The notes below the pieces were generated by a model. It had not been told where the DNA came from and ran no database searches. It was given only the letters and a program-made list of their open reading frames with translations. This document shows positions 32,232-41,968 of a stretch of 64,000 nt of DNA, piece by piece. Numbering within the stretch: position 1 is the first letter of the stretch; each line of letters starts with the position of its first letter. Location of the stretch: positions 1,543,379 through 1,607,378 of the forward strand of contig NZ_LN879430.1 of assembly GCF_900070325.1 (NCBI RefSeq). Direction: 5' to 3'. Source of the stretch: Herbinix luporum (GTDB taxonomy: Bacteria; Bacillota; Clostridia; Lachnospirales; Lachnospiraceae). The position numbers were made by a program, and so were the translations under genes.

Positions 32232-34703
32232 TTATAGAGTCAATAGCAAGTCATAAAGCTGGTTCATCACATCTGCTCTCGGTCTTCCGCTTCCAATGGA
32301 CAGCCACGTGACAGGCGGCACATCAAAAGTAGATGAATCATCGAAACCGTTAATCATTGTAATAACCGGCTCAATAGCCTTTCTAATCTCAAGAATATGG
32401 AATGGCCAATTCTTTATAGTGGTCTTTCCAACAATGATTTCCTCGTTCCAGCTTATCGGTGTCAAGTAGTGATAATTGCGTACCGTGTTCACTGCAGTTC
32501 TAAGGGTCTGAATATGTGCTGCTTTCACATGTGTCAGGTTTTCGGTAATCACTTCAAAAGGTGACGGCAGTACCGTAAATGTTCGAGTAACCTCCGAACT
32601 TGCTGACTCGATGTCACTATCTCGACATCTGAAGGTAACGGTATGGTTCCCGGGAGCCAGCGTTGCTGCCTGATACATTGTTTTGACACCATTTCCAAGG
32701 TAACCACTCACGGAGAAAAATTCGGGATTATCGACACTGTTGTGCCATTCACCTAAATCAATCCTTACTTCAACAATTTGAAGCTGTCCATCCGGCTCGT
32801 TGCCCGTAGTAATCATAAAGCGTGGTGTAGTGTTATAAGTCGAACTGCCTGACATCGGGCAGCTGACTACTGGTGCTGCGGGTGGACTATTTTTCTTTAC
32901 AGCATTACTAAGTACATAAGCAGAAACTGCATCCAATACATCCGTTACACCAATTCGGTACCGGGTATACATTCCGGCTATTGAAGACGCATTTGTCTCG
33001 TAAGTTCCGGATGTCGCGCTTGAAGGAACAATCGCTAAAGCCTCAAATGGAGACCAGTTCGTACCATCTGAAGATGTAGATCTCTGGATGACATATTGTT
33101 TTATGGCACTGGTTCCTAGTACCGTACCGCTCCATGAGAGAGTAACAGTGTTGATTTCATAAATGACAGGGGAAGCAGTAAAGGATGATGGCGGTATAGG
33201 CAGTACGTTTTTTCGGACACTATTGCTCGATATCCTCCAGTCAGAGTAAAAGCTCTCACCAGCTGTTCCGCGAGTCCTTATCCGGAATCGGCGGTAATTG
33301 CCTCGCGTGGTAGGTGGGCTGACACTCAAACTGCCGTTTGTAGCAGATGTATTCACTGTAGTTAAAGCCATCCAATCGCCCCATGCGCTGTTATCGACAG
33401 AGTCACTGTATTGTATTTCATAGGATGTAATGGCATTGCCCGCTCCGCTTGCTGCACCACTCCATGATAAAGTTATATTTCCTTCAGCCACCGTGGCACT
33501 TACTGTACAAGAAGTTGGCGCTGCACAGGCAGTAATATCGCAGTAGATGCTGTTACTGATCTTCTCTGATGAGAAAACATCGAGATTATCTATCGTCCAA
33601 ATACCAAATTGCGTATATGTGCCTGGAGTTCTTGATACATTTGGTGTATAACTGCCACCACTTGAAGACAAGGTTAGAGTGGCTAAAACATTCCATGAAC
33701 TCCATGTACTGTTATCCGTGGATGTCCTACTAGCAATCTGGTATCCCTTGATAGCACTGGTTCCGCCAGAAGCTCCGCTCCATGTCAGTGTAATGGTCTC
33801 GTTACTGTAGTTTGAAGGTGAAGCAACTGCAGTGGTGGGTGGACTTGGTACTGTATTTCTTCTGACAGAATTCGTTGATACCTTCCAGCCAGAATAATAG
33901 TTCGCTCCTGCCGCTCCACGTGTCCGTACCCGGAATCTACGGTAATTGCCTCTTGTGGAGGACGGTGAAGTTGCAACACTTCCGCTGGTGGCAGACGTAG
34001 AAACAATAGTAAGTGGTATCCACTCACCCCATGTAGCATTATCCGTCGATTCGCTATATTGAATTTCGTAACCGGTTATTGCATTGTTTGTTCCACTTTT
34101 TGCGCCGCTCCATGATAAAGTGATACCACCTTCAGAGAGTGTGCTACTTACTGAACAGGAAGTTGGTGCCCCACAGGCTGTTGTACGGCTTGCCCAGTTG
34201 ATGGTCAGTACAATCTTGCTTAAATCATCTCTGCCTGTAAAACCCATATAATTAACGGTGCTAGAGCCGCAATCAATAAACAAGCAGTTGCTGGCTCCGC
34301 TCCCGATTGAGTCTATCAGGGCAGTGGAAATAGTAATATCTTTTGCGCCTTGACCCGCCGGAATAGTGTAATTATATCCAGTCGTTACCTTTACAGGTCT
34401 ACTTGCAGATACATTTGAATTAGATCCAACAGCTGGAATTCCATATTGATTTCCTGCATAAAGCGTCATGGTTCTGGCAGAACCCCAATCACCTGCTGCC
34501 ACGCGATTTAAGTGAAGGCTGGCAGATGTGGGATAATATCCGGCATAGGTATTCCTAATACTGGTTAGATCAAAAACCATGACACCAACATTCTCATAGT
34601 TGTTAGCCTGTGTATATACTCCTTGCCTTACATTTGGCGTAACTCCTGGAATCCAGCTTCCGTTTCTCCATGTACATGCGTTAATGGCTTGATAAGTTGC
34701 CAT
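32232..34703 (-). CDS. Phage tail protein with fibronectin type III repeats
   Basis: An 823-residue protein. The N-terminal about 170 residues form a carbohydrate-binding/DNRLRE-like beta domain (LTSIRNTYAGYYPTSASLHL). Four FN3-like repeats follow in an alternating A-B-A-B order. The A units begin CGAPTSCSVSS and CAAPTSCTVSA; the B units begin PSPPTTAVASP and PIPPSSFTASP. The repeats share long near-identical stretches (GNYRRFR), a sign of recent internal duplication. The C-terminus is a separate domain. It is probably a surface-exposed fibre. Confidence 0.7.
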   Translation of the reverse strand: MATYQAINACTWRNGSWIPGVTPNVRQGVYTQANNYENVGVMVFDLTSIRNTYAGYYPTSASLHLNRVAAGDWGSARTMTLYAGNQYGIPAVGSNSNVSASRPVKVTTGYNYTIPAGQGAKDITISTALIDSIGSGASNCLFIDCGSSTVNYMGFTGRDDLSKIVLTINWASRTTACGAPTSCSVSSTLSEGGITLSWSGAKSGTNNAITGYEIQYSESTDNATWGEWIPLTIVSTSATSGSVATSPSSTRGNYRRFRVRTRGAAGANYYSGWKVSTNSVRRNTVPSPPTTAVASPSNYSNETITLTWSGASGGTSAIKGYQIASRTSTDNSTWSSWNVLATLTLSSSGGSYTPNVSRTPGTYTQFGIWTIDNLDVFSSEKISNSIYCDITACAAPTSCTVSATVAEGNITLSWSGAASGAGNAITSYEIQYSDSVDNSAWGDWMALTTVNTSATNGSLSVSPPTTRGNYRRFRIRTRGTAGESFYSDWRISSNSVRKNVLPIPPSSFTASPVIYEINTVTLSWSGTVLGTSAIKQYVIQRSTSSDGTNWSPFEALAIVPSSATSGTYETNASSIAGMYTRYRIGVTDVLDAVSAYVLSNAVKKNSPPAAPVVSCPMSGSSTYNTTPRFMITTGNEPDGQLQIVEVRIDLGEWHNSVDNPEFFSVSGYLGNGVKTMYQAATLAPGNHTVTFRCRDSDIESASSEVTRTFTVLPSPFEVITENLTHVKAAHIQTLRTAVNTVRNYHYLTPISWNEEIIVGKTTIKNWPFHILEIRKAIEPVITMINGFDDSSTFDVPPVTWLSIGSGRPRADVMNQLYDLLLTL

Positions 34704-34714
34704 AAGAAGTCACC

Positions 34715-35218
34715 TCACTCATATACCGCCGATACAAGGGAATTCACCAGGCCACATAGATTCGTATTCAACCGTGTATCCGTGATATTGTTCGCAGCTA
34801 TAGATGTTGCAGCTGCAGGCACTAAAACGTCTGCAATACAAAGCTCATATACATCAGTTGTTCTTGTGAGTGCCGGTGCAGTTGGTGTAACTGCAGGAGT
34901 TCCAGTAACAGCAGCTAGCTGAATACTCCGGTTGATCATGCTTAGCCGAACCACAATTCTGTCAATGCGAGGATTGCTACCGTTTGCAGTAGCAAGTGGA
35001 ATATCCATGGCATCAGTATTTTCATACCTATAACCATTAATCCATGCACTTCCTGCTGCCACGCTCACCGCTAAACCGGTACCGGGCGATACCTGCAAGT
35101 TTGTAGGAGTGGTATAAAATATCCCATTAGAGACAAGGCTCCCGAAATACGCTGCAAAATCCGTCGCGTCATAGACCCTGTCTCCGTCAGATGAGTTAAA
35201 GAAACCGCTTTTCTCCAT
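34715..35218 (-). CDS. Phage structural protein (tail/baseplate accessory)
   Basis: A 167-residue protein. The start MEKSGFFNSSDGDRVYDATDFAAYFG is a common opening of clostridial phage baseplate or fibre proteins. A short beta region (GTGLAVSVAAGSAWINGYRYENTD) follows. No enzymatic motif is visible. It lies between the FN3 protein and the Gp37-like tail protein in the same direction with a GGAGG ribosome site. Confidence 0.65.
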   Translation of the reverse strand: MEKSGFFNSSDGDRVYDATDFAAYFGSLVSNGIFYTTPTNLQVSPGTGLAVSVAAGSAWINGYRYENTDAMDIPLATANGSNPRIDRIVVRLSMINRSIQLAAVTGTPAVTPTAPALTRTTDVYELCIADVLVPAAATSIAANNITDTRLNTNLCGLVNSLVSAVYE

Positions 35219-35233
35219 ACTGATTTCCTCCTG

Positions 35234-37162
35234 TTAAGCTCTCGCGTAAGAGCAAGATATAATATAAAACCCTGTAGGCAATGTGGAAGCGGCGGCGTTC
35301 GCCACCACACCGTTTGCGTTAATCGTAATCGGCATACTAGTACCACTACCACCGACCGTAATCGCAACAGAACGTACAGTCGAGTAGGGGTAAAAGTTCG
35401 GGTTTGTTATTGTTAGAAGCGTTCCGCCGGAGGGAACTCCCGAAGCCCCTACGTTAATCTGCATCCCGATTGAAATAACACCCTTATTTACAAATGACAT
35501 GTTATAGCCCATGGTCACGCCACTACCAAGTGAGTAAGTGAGGGATGTATCAGCTTCCTGCGCCACCTTTTCTGTAGTGACAGCACCGTTAGCTATTCTC
35601 GCACCTGATACAGGTGCATTGTAAACATTGTTGATACTTGACGCAAAAGTGCTTCCTCTTACTGCGGCTGCAATATCTGTGAGATTACCAAGGGGAAAAC
35701 TCAACCAGTTAGCCTGGCCGGACGGGTTATTATACAAGAAAACCGATATTACATAAAACGTCATGGTGTTCCTGCTAATGAAAAAGCCCATAGCCCGCTG
35801 GTATCCATTTCCTGTGTTATCGCCATTATGCTTCACTAAAAAGATATGTCCATCGTCACTTGGCTGGTCGCTGAACTTATTTCCGCTCCATGAGGTGAAA
35901 TAAATGGTATCCCCGGGAACCATATGGTGCATGGCATATTGACCGATAGAAATGGTTCCTTCACCTACATTTACCTCAAGAGCAGGAAGTTTACCGAATA
36001 GATTGTTAATTGTATCTGTAACGGTGTCTCCTTGAATCTTCGGATTTACATCCTCTAAGTCACCTAAGACTTCTACCACCTCGGATATTCCTGACGGGGC
36101 TTGCAGGGCTGTTTTAACCTGGCTCATATCAGAGTTGAGCTTCTGTGCAATGGAAAGCACCGACTTTCCAAACGTCACACCGATGCTTAAGCCAGTTGCA
36201 TCGTATGTCTCCTCGATTTCCATGATACGGGTTGACATTGACACGCCCCAAGGCTTTGAGATTACTTTGACAGTCTGTCCTAAGTCAAAATCTGTTTTGT
36301 AGACAAGGTTACCGTGTGGATTGACAGACACATCAAAGGAATAACGTATGGCCAATTCACTGAGCCTGCTCTGCCCTCGGAAGGTCAATGCTTCAGCGTA
36401 GTCTGTACCGAAATCATCCTTTCGCAGGTCTTTGGCATCAACAAATATCTCACGGCGATCCTCTCCAGAACCGCCGGTAATAGCGACAAATGTACGTTCA
36501 GACCCTTCTCCTTCGCCACCGACAAGAGCAGTGTTGGCATAATCCGCAGCGCTTTCTGTGTATGTCTGCTCTGTCAGATTCTCATATTCCTTAGAGAACA
36601 CTGCTTGAGAAGCTGTACCTTTATACAGCGTTACCGTAAATGTCCCCTGTGCCGGTGTGAATACAGTCTTAATTCCGATACCCGAAGCATCACAAAGCTC
36701 TGTAACCGCTTCCATCAGGTTGCGATACGAGATCTGTGTATTTATTGGCACATCAAGAAACGGCGATAAGAATGAAATACCCGTAATTTGTCGTGCTGGA
36801 TCGGAAGGATTAATAAGGTTCTTATTAAGAAGCTGTTCCACACAAGATGACAGGTCACCTGTGAGAGACTCTGTCTCCCAGATAATGCGACGAGCCAGGA
36901 AAGAGGTAGCAAATCGTCCGGTAGCTGTGATGATTTCACTGTCGGTTTGGGACAGTTCTAAATGCTCTATAATACCGGCTTCTTCATCATCACTCTTCCA
37001 AAGAATGTTACCAGCCTTAAGAAGTGCAGTATTCTCCGGTGTGGCTATAGCTTTTAGTTCAAAAGAACCGCACTGAGAGTAGCGCCGCGTCCAACGCAGG
37101 TATTCGAAAGACTCTACAATACCAGCAAGTTGCCGGCTTGAATTAAAAACATATAACTCCAT
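35234..37162 (-). CDS. Siphovirus ReqiPepy6 Gp37-like tail protein
   Basis: A 642-residue protein. The N-terminal about 345 residues match the Gp37-like (tail-associated, gp27-like hub) pattern: LYVFNSSRQLAGIVESFEYLR, RYSQCGSFELKA, LARRIIWETESLTG and GEGSERTFVAITGGSGEDRREIFVD. The C-terminal half is a beta-rich receptor-type region. ATG 37162 sits seven bases after GGGGG; GTG 37168 is an alternative. It follows the distal tail protein directly. Confidence 0.75.
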   Translation of the reverse strand: MELYVFNSSRQLAGIVESFEYLRWTRRYSQCGSFELKAIATPENTALLKAGNILWKSDDEEAGIIEHLELSQTDSEIITATGRFATSFLARRIIWETESLTGDLSSCVEQLLNKNLINPSDPARQITGISFLSPFLDVPINTQISYRNLMEAVTELCDASGIGIKTVFTPAQGTFTVTLYKGTASQAVFSKEYENLTEQTYTESAADYANTALVGGEGEGSERTFVAITGGSGEDRREIFVDAKDLRKDDFGTDYAEALTFRGQSRLSELAIRYSFDVSVNPHGNLVYKTDFDLGQTVKVISKPWGVSMSTRIMEIEETYDATGLSIGVTFGKSVLSIAQKLNSDMSQVKTALQAPSGISEVVEVLGDLEDVNPKIQGDTVTDTINNLFGKLPALEVNVGEGTISIGQYAMHHMVPGDTIYFTSWSGNKFSDQPSDDGHIFLVKHNGDNTGNGYQRAMGFFISRNTMTFYVISVFLYNNPSGQANWLSFPLGNLTDIAAAVRGSTFASSINNVYNAPVSGARIANGAVTTEKVAQEADTSLTYSLGSGVTMGYNMSFVNKGVISIGMQINVGASGVPSGGTLLTITNPNFYPYSTVRSVAITVGGSGTSMPITINANGVVANAAASTLPTGFYIISCSYARA

Positions 37163-37164
37163 AC

Positions 37165-38016
37165 TCACACCCCCAGAAATTGCGGTCGATAGTAAAGACT
37201 GACTTCAAGCAGTTCCATATTAACTGTGGCATCATAACGCAGGATGTTTTGCCCAGCAGCAAGCTGAAAAAAGGTTGAACCTGTATCCAATAACGAAAAG
37301 GCGTTTGTTTCTGTTGAGCCATCCACACTAACCACGCGTTTCCCAGCAAAGTGGGTGTATACCCTTACTTCATCACCGGCATTCATTGTGGTAAGTAAGC
37401 GTATATACTCGCCGGTATCTATATTTAAAAGCTCAGGGTTTATGACCGTTCCGAGCGCCCGGAACACAATCTCGCAGCCACAAGCTACATCACCGATGTT
37501 GTTCACAGTTATAATCTGGCTTGGCTGGCGCATCCCAAACTCCATGCCTGTTTCAGGTATCTCCAGTGCAAACTCAAACATCGGTATCCACGATGCCAAC
37601 TCCTGCCGCACCTCGTCAGGTGTTTCAAAGAACGGCGATGGACAGAGCAAACTAACAAAGAAGTTCGGTATTCGATGTCGGGTGGATACTGTGAACCCAG
37701 CCTCCTCCACAATACAAGCAATCTGCCGTTCTCTGTAAAGAAGCGTGCCTCTTAGTTTCGGGCTGAATATATTTAAAAAGTGCTTTCGAAGCTCGTATGC
37801 TTCATCAGGTGTAACCGCAATAACCGTACCTTCTAATGTAATGTTTCTCATATCCAAAGTGGAGGAGATATAAAAAGCACCATCCTGATCCGGTGCCTTG
37901 AAGGTATTTATGGTTTGACGGATATTGCCCGTACCATCAATTTTAGTAAGAAAATACGGACGGCTTTGTTTAAGTGTAATGCTCTCGCCGTCCGCGTTCG
38001 TGTATGTTAACTCCAT
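37165..38016 (-). CDS. Phage distal tail protein (Dit-like)
   Basis: A 283-residue protein of the phage tail/Dit family. The N-terminal LTYTNADGESITLKQSRPYFLTKIDG and DGAFYISSTLDMRNITLEGTV are typical, followed by FLNIFSPKLRGTLLYRERQIAC. The C-terminal GDVACGCEIVFRALG belongs to the galectin-like part. It connects the tail tube to the baseplate. It is downstream of the tape measure gene as usual. Confidence 0.8.
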   Translation of the reverse strand: MELTYTNADGESITLKQSRPYFLTKIDGTGNIRQTINTFKAPDQDGAFYISSTLDMRNITLEGTVIAVTPDEAYELRKHFLNIFSPKLRGTLLYRERQIACIVEEAGFTVSTRHRIPNFFVSLLCPSPFFETPDEVRQELASWIPMFEFALEIPETGMEFGMRQPSQIITVNNIGDVACGCEIVFRALGTVINPELLNIDTGEYIRLLTTMNAGDEVRVYTHFAGKRVVSVDGSTETNAFSLLDTGSTFFQLAAGQNILRYDATVNMELLEVSLYYRPQFLGV

Positions 38017-38028
38017 GTGCCGACCTCC

Positions 38029-40773
38029 TCAATATGCCAGGGCTAGTTTGCGGGACAGGTTCTTAAACTCCCGTGCCAGTTCCTTCTCGGACAGGGCTTT
38101 AGGTGTAACTACGGAAATACTCTGGTTTATAACGGTTCCGTTCGCTCCGAGAGCCCCTGCCCCTCGAGATAATGAACCTGCCAAATTAAGCCCTGCATCA
38201 ACCTCGAAGTCTGTAGGAATAGCCTTTCTCATGTCTTCACTGACGCGATCCATCGCCTGCTCGAAGCCAACACCTATGCCGAGCCCCATATTGCTACCCA
38301 GTTCTGCAAACAGGGAAGATGGGCTGTGTATTCCGAAGAAGTTCTTGATCTTGGTCATTACATTTCCGAAGAAACCGGATATCTTTTCCCACAGCCATGC
38401 AGCGGCGTCATTTATGCCTTGCCACAACCCTTTAATGAGGTCAAGACCAGCTTTAGCCATCTCGGGAATATTCTCAATTATTGCCCCAACTATGGCGACA
38501 ATGATTTCCGGAATTGCTTTGACAACCTCCACAATGATTGTCGGCAGATTGGCTACCAAAGCGACCAGCAGCTGGACGCCTGCAAGAATGATCTTGTCAA
38601 TGTTTCCAACTATGGCACTCACAAGTGAAGTTATGATTTTAGGTATAGCTGCCACAATAGTAGTAATGATCTTCGGCAGATTCTGGATAAGTGCAACCAG
38701 CAGCTTGATGCCTGCTTCCACGATCAAAGGTATTGCTTCAAACACGGCGGCAAGAATGCTGTCGATAATCTCAGGTATTGCCTCCACGATCGCATCAATG
38801 ATCTCTGGTAAAGCATCCACAAGGGAAGTTAAAAGCTCAATACCTGCTTTCACAATCTGGGGCAGAGCATCTAGTACTGCTCCAACGATTCCGTCAATAA
38901 TCTGCGGCACTGCCTCAAGTATCTGTGTAATTATGGATGGAAGCTCCTGCACAAGAGACACGAAAAGAGCTACACCCGCCTGCACAATTTGAGGTATGTT
39001 CTCAGTTATCATCGTAACCAATGCCTGCACAATCTCCGGTATGACTGCCACGATTTGAGGAATGGCGCCTGTGACAAATCCGATAATCGCATCAATTACT
39101 GCAGGAAGCGACTCAATAAGCACCGGTATAGCTTCAACAATACCCTGGGCCAAGCCAAGCATCAGCTGAAGTGCCGCATCAAGCAGCAGCGGCAGGCTTT
39201 CTATGAGAGCCGTCTCAATCTGAGTTACAGCAGAAACAGCTGCCGGGATGAGCTCAGGCAGCGCATTAGCAATGCCGGTAACAAGTGTCGCTATCATCTG
39301 GACTGCCGCTTCCACTATCGCAGGAAGATTGGCTATAATTCCGTCGACCAGCGCCAGTACAAGCTGTAGAGCACCCTCCGTGATTCCCGGAAGAGCACCT
39401 ACTAATGCCTGAAGGAGTGTATTTATAATTTTACTGGCCGCGTCTACGATAACGGGCAGGTTATCAATTATCGCCGAGCCTATAGAGGTTACGATGCTCA
39501 AAGCCAATTCTATAATATCGGGCAGCTGTTCCAGAAGCATATTTACAATGCCCCCCACGGTATTGCCGATAACCTCACTGATTTTCGTCCAATCACCATT
39601 GGCTTCATTCAGTCCCCGGGTAAACTCACCCAACAGGCTTACACCATCGTCTGCTAACACCTGAAGCTGCGGGAGGAGCACCATACCAAGAGCATTCTTG
39701 GCTGCTTCACCTCCAGACTTGAGCCGCTGCATAGAATCATCAAACTTACCGAGGGCTTCCAAAGATTCCTGACTCATAACAGCCCCCATCGCCTTGGCTT
39801 CCTCGGTAAGTTGATTTATACCTTCTGATCCTTGTGCAATAAGAGGATTTAACTCTTGGGCACTCTTGCCGAAAAGCTGCATGGCAAGAGCATCTCTCTC
39901 GGTTTCATTTGCTACGTTACCTAGTGCATCGATAGTCTCCCAGTACACAGTTTCTGAATCCCTGAGGTTACCGTTGGCATCGGTTATAGAAATGCCCAGT
40001 GCTTTGTACGCCTGTGAAGCTGCACCAGTACCCTCGCGAGCCGAGTTCATGGAACGTATATTTCTCGCCATACTGCCGGTTAAGGTTTCCATTGAGGTAT
40101 CTACCAGTTCGGCGGCATATTTATATGCTTGCAGTGATTCAGTACTCATGCCGGTAACAGTTGACATGGTGAGAATATCGTCCGCATACTGTGAAGCACC
40201 AACAGTCATATCGGTGAGAGCTTTAGCCGCTCCAACCGCAGCCGTTCCAATAGCTGCAAACGCGGCACCCATGGCCACACCTATTCCTTTTAATGCCGAG
40301 CCGAGTTTTTCAAGTTTATTTGAGGACTCCTCGACATCATCAACGGATTCTTCTACGACATTGCCGAACTCATCAACCTTTTGTCCTGCATCGTTATACC
40401 CACGATTCACATCACGGAGTGATTTTTCGTTTTCAGCCAGCTCACCCTCCATGCCGTTGAGCTCAGCCTGTGCCTTATTCAGTTGTATCTGCCAGTTTTG
40501 CGTGCGTCTGTCATTTTCACCGAAGGAGGCGGCGGCGTTGTCCAATGCAGCCTTTAGTGTAGCGATTTTCTCCCGCTGTGCATCTATTTCTTTATTCAAA
40601 ACCGCATTTCGGGCGGTAATCGCCTGAACAGATTTGTCATTCTTATCAAATTGACTGGATACGAGTGTCATCTCGCTACCCAATACTTTAAAGGATTGAT
40701 TGATTTCCCGCAGGGCATCCTTAAATTGCTTCTCTCCCTCAAGACCAATCTTCAGGCCAAAGTTATCCGCCAT
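38029..40773 (-). CDS. Phage tail tape measure protein
   Basis: A 914-residue protein. An N-terminal coiled coil (about 1-140) precedes a hydrophobic region (GSALKGIGVAMGAAFAAIGTA, about 158-180) and a minor-tail domain with MSTVTGMSTESLQAYKYAAE. A very long array of roughly 17-20-residue amphipathic repeats follows (about 430-830), with units such as LPEIIDAIVEAIPEIID and LPQIVKAGIELLTSLVDA. Repeat length sets tail length. Its large overlapping + strand reading frames are shadows of this repeat. Confidence 0.95.
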   Translation of the reverse strand: MADNFGLKIGLEGEKQFKDALREINQSFKVLGSEMTLVSSQFDKNDKSVQAITARNAVLNKEIDAQREKIATLKAALDNAAASFGENDRRTQNWQIQLNKAQAELNGMEGELAENEKSLRDVNRGYNDAGQKVDEFGNVVEESVDDVEESSNKLEKLGSALKGIGVAMGAAFAAIGTAAVGAAKALTDMTVGASQYADDILTMSTVTGMSTESLQAYKYAAELVDTSMETLTGSMARNIRSMNSAREGTGAASQAYKALGISITDANGNLRDSETVYWETIDALGNVANETERDALAMQLFGKSAQELNPLIAQGSEGINQLTEEAKAMGAVMSQESLEALGKFDDSMQRLKSGGEAAKNALGMVLLPQLQVLADDGVSLLGEFTRGLNEANGDWTKISEVIGNTVGGIVNMLLEQLPDIIELALSIVTSIGSAIIDNLPVIVDAASKIINTLLQALVGALPGITEGALQLVLALVDGIIANLPAIVEAAVQMIATLVTGIANALPELIPAAVSAVTQIETALIESLPLLLDAALQLMLGLAQGIVEAIPVLIESLPAVIDAIIGFVTGAIPQIVAVIPEIVQALVTMITENIPQIVQAGVALFVSLVQELPSIITQILEAVPQIIDGIVGAVLDALPQIVKAGIELLTSLVDALPEIIDAIVEAIPEIIDSILAAVFEAIPLIVEAGIKLLVALIQNLPKIITTIVAAIPKIITSLVSAIVGNIDKIILAGVQLLVALVANLPTIIVEVVKAIPEIIVAIVGAIIENIPEMAKAGLDLIKGLWQGINDAAAWLWEKISGFFGNVMTKIKNFFGIHSPSSLFAELGSNMGLGIGVGFEQAMDRVSEDMRKAIPTDFEVDAGLNLAGSLSRGAGALGANGTVINQSISVVTPKALSEKELAREFKNLSRKLALAY

Positions 40774-40786
40774 ACCGTTTCACCTC

Positions 40787-41361
40787 CTACAATCCCGTCG
40801 GGATAATATCATCGATCGTTATCGTTTTCTTTGGCTTCTCGATACCGTGCCACTGCTTATGGCAGGCCCACAAGTCAAGAAACAGACCGATGGGCATAAG
40901 CCAGAATTCATCTGCGCTCATGCCCATCTGCACTGTGCCGTAATAGTAAAGTCGGGTAAAGACCTCATCGTCTGTTACCCGACTTCCACGTTTTTTGATG
41001 CTTCTTCTTCGCTTTCTATATTACGCTTTGTGCCTTTGAACATCGCCTCAGTGATAGCGCTCTTATATGAAGCCAGTTCCAGTGGTGAAGTCAGAAGCTC
41101 TACATCCTCTTCTTTGAGAATTTCTTTAGGATTATCCTTGTTCTTTAAGTTGTGAACGAGGATAGACTGATTTGCCAGAAGGGTGATCAGCCACACTATT
41201 TCATCCAGAGCCATTTCAAAGTTTTCTGATTTCAGCAGCTTATCTCCCAAATTTTCCAATCCACCATAACGGCGTGCAATCTCCTTTGTAGCTCTGGTAG
41301 TAAGTATAAGCTCAAATTCCATTCCACCAATATTGATAACAGCGTTTCGTTCATTATCCAT
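40787..41361 (-). CDS. Tail assembly chaperone, -1 frameshift product (gpGT type)
   Basis: The fusion reads the first gene (41361 to the slip site at 40996-40990), then shifts to the -1 frame. It continues RGSRVTDDEVFTRLYYYGTV, then MSADEFWLMPIGLFLDLWAC, and ends at TAG 40789-40787. The extension has no start of its own. Long-tailed phages make such G and GT proteins in a set ratio to load the tape measure protein. The position directly before the tape measure gene fits. Confidence 0.8.
40975..41361 (-). CDS. Tail assembly chaperone, unshifted product (gpG type)
   Basis: A 128-residue protein, ATG 41361 behind AGGAGGAGTGAG. The start MDNERNAVINIGGMEFELIL and RATKEIARRYGGLENL are typical of phage tail chaperones, and the end is acidic (EEDVELLTSPLEL, ESEEEASKNVEVG). 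Its last codons contain the slippery heptamer. An upstream in-frame extension to 41646 overlaps the major tail protein and is rejected. Confidence 0.8.
   Translation of the reverse strand: MDNERNAVINIGGMEFELILTTRATKEIARRYGGLENLGDKLLKSENFEMALDEIVWLITLLANQSILVHNLKNKDNPKEILKEEDVELLTSPLELASYKSAITEAMFKGTKRNIESEEEASKNVEVG
40990..40996 (-). promoter_or_regulatory. Programmed -1 frameshift site A_AAA_AAC
   Basis: On the - strand the zero frame reads TCA AAA AAC GTG, so the heptamer A AAA AAC has the canonical X XXY YYZ phase. Slipping back one base opens the frame to 40787. Confidence 0.8.
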
Positions 41362-41365
41362 TTTC

Positions 41366-41965
41366 TCACTCCTCCTCTGGCTCCGGTGTATAGACTGGTT
41401 CATATACCTGTGCAAACCAACTAGAAATAGTAGTGGATGATACACCTGGATCACCTTCGGTGACCTCTGCTTTCCACGGGTGTTTTCCCATACCATCCAG
41501 CTTATTGCGGCGCATGACTGTCCCTTCAATGGTAGGTGTAGAAAAGGTGATCGAATCAGCCTTTGTCTGCAGGTTAGTGGCTGGAAGTCCAAACACCACA
41601 CGGTATAACCAAAAATATCTGTATGTGCCGTTAGCCTTTTGTGCACGAAAGCCCACCGCGACCGGTGTCCCGGAGTTCTCGCTGGCTGAAATCAGAACTC
41701 CATTATCATCAGTAGTTGCACCAGTCAGATCCGCCGCAACAGTGGGTCCAATATCATCGATACCAAGGGTAAGCGTACCGCTGTTGAACTCCTTCACTAC
41801 CTCAGCAGCTCCGTCGTCTGCATATAGTATCGCTTCAACTAATTCAACCGAAAGCTCGGCAGTAATAGCTTTAGCGAGTACAATAGGTGTTCCATATGTT
41901 TCTTCGCCGTTGGCATCTTCGGTTATCTTTGAATAATACAGTCTGTCAAGACCGATGGTTGCCAT
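41366..41965 (-). CDS. Phage major tail (tube) protein
   Basis: A 199-residue protein. MATIGLDRLYYSKITEDANGEETYG and the later LTLGIDDIGPTVAADLTGAT, VAVGFRAQKANGTYRYFWLYRVVF and FSTPTIEGTVMRR are typical of the major tail protein family (phi13-type). It polymerises into the tail tube. It lies upstream of the chaperone and tape measure genes, the usual order. ATG 41965 follows GGAGG. Confidence 0.85.
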   Translation of the reverse strand: MATIGLDRLYYSKITEDANGEETYGTPIVLAKAITAELSVELVEAILYADDGAAEVVKEFNSGTLTLGIDDIGPTVAADLTGATTDDNGVLISASENSGTPVAVGFRAQKANGTYRYFWLYRVVFGLPATNLQTKADSITFSTPTIEGTVMRRNKLDGMGKHPWKAEVTEGDPGVSSTTISSWFAQVYEPVYTPEPEEE

Positions 41966-41968
41966 ACA

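Noticed and set aside
37925-38992. Long + strand open frame opposite the tape measure gene
   Set aside because: It mirrors the regular amphipathic repeats of the tape measure protein and has no ribosome site or sensible composition.
39866-40627. + strand frame of about 250 codons opposite the tape measure N-terminus
   Set aside because: Antisense shadow; serine-rich composition typical of a reversed helical coding sequence.
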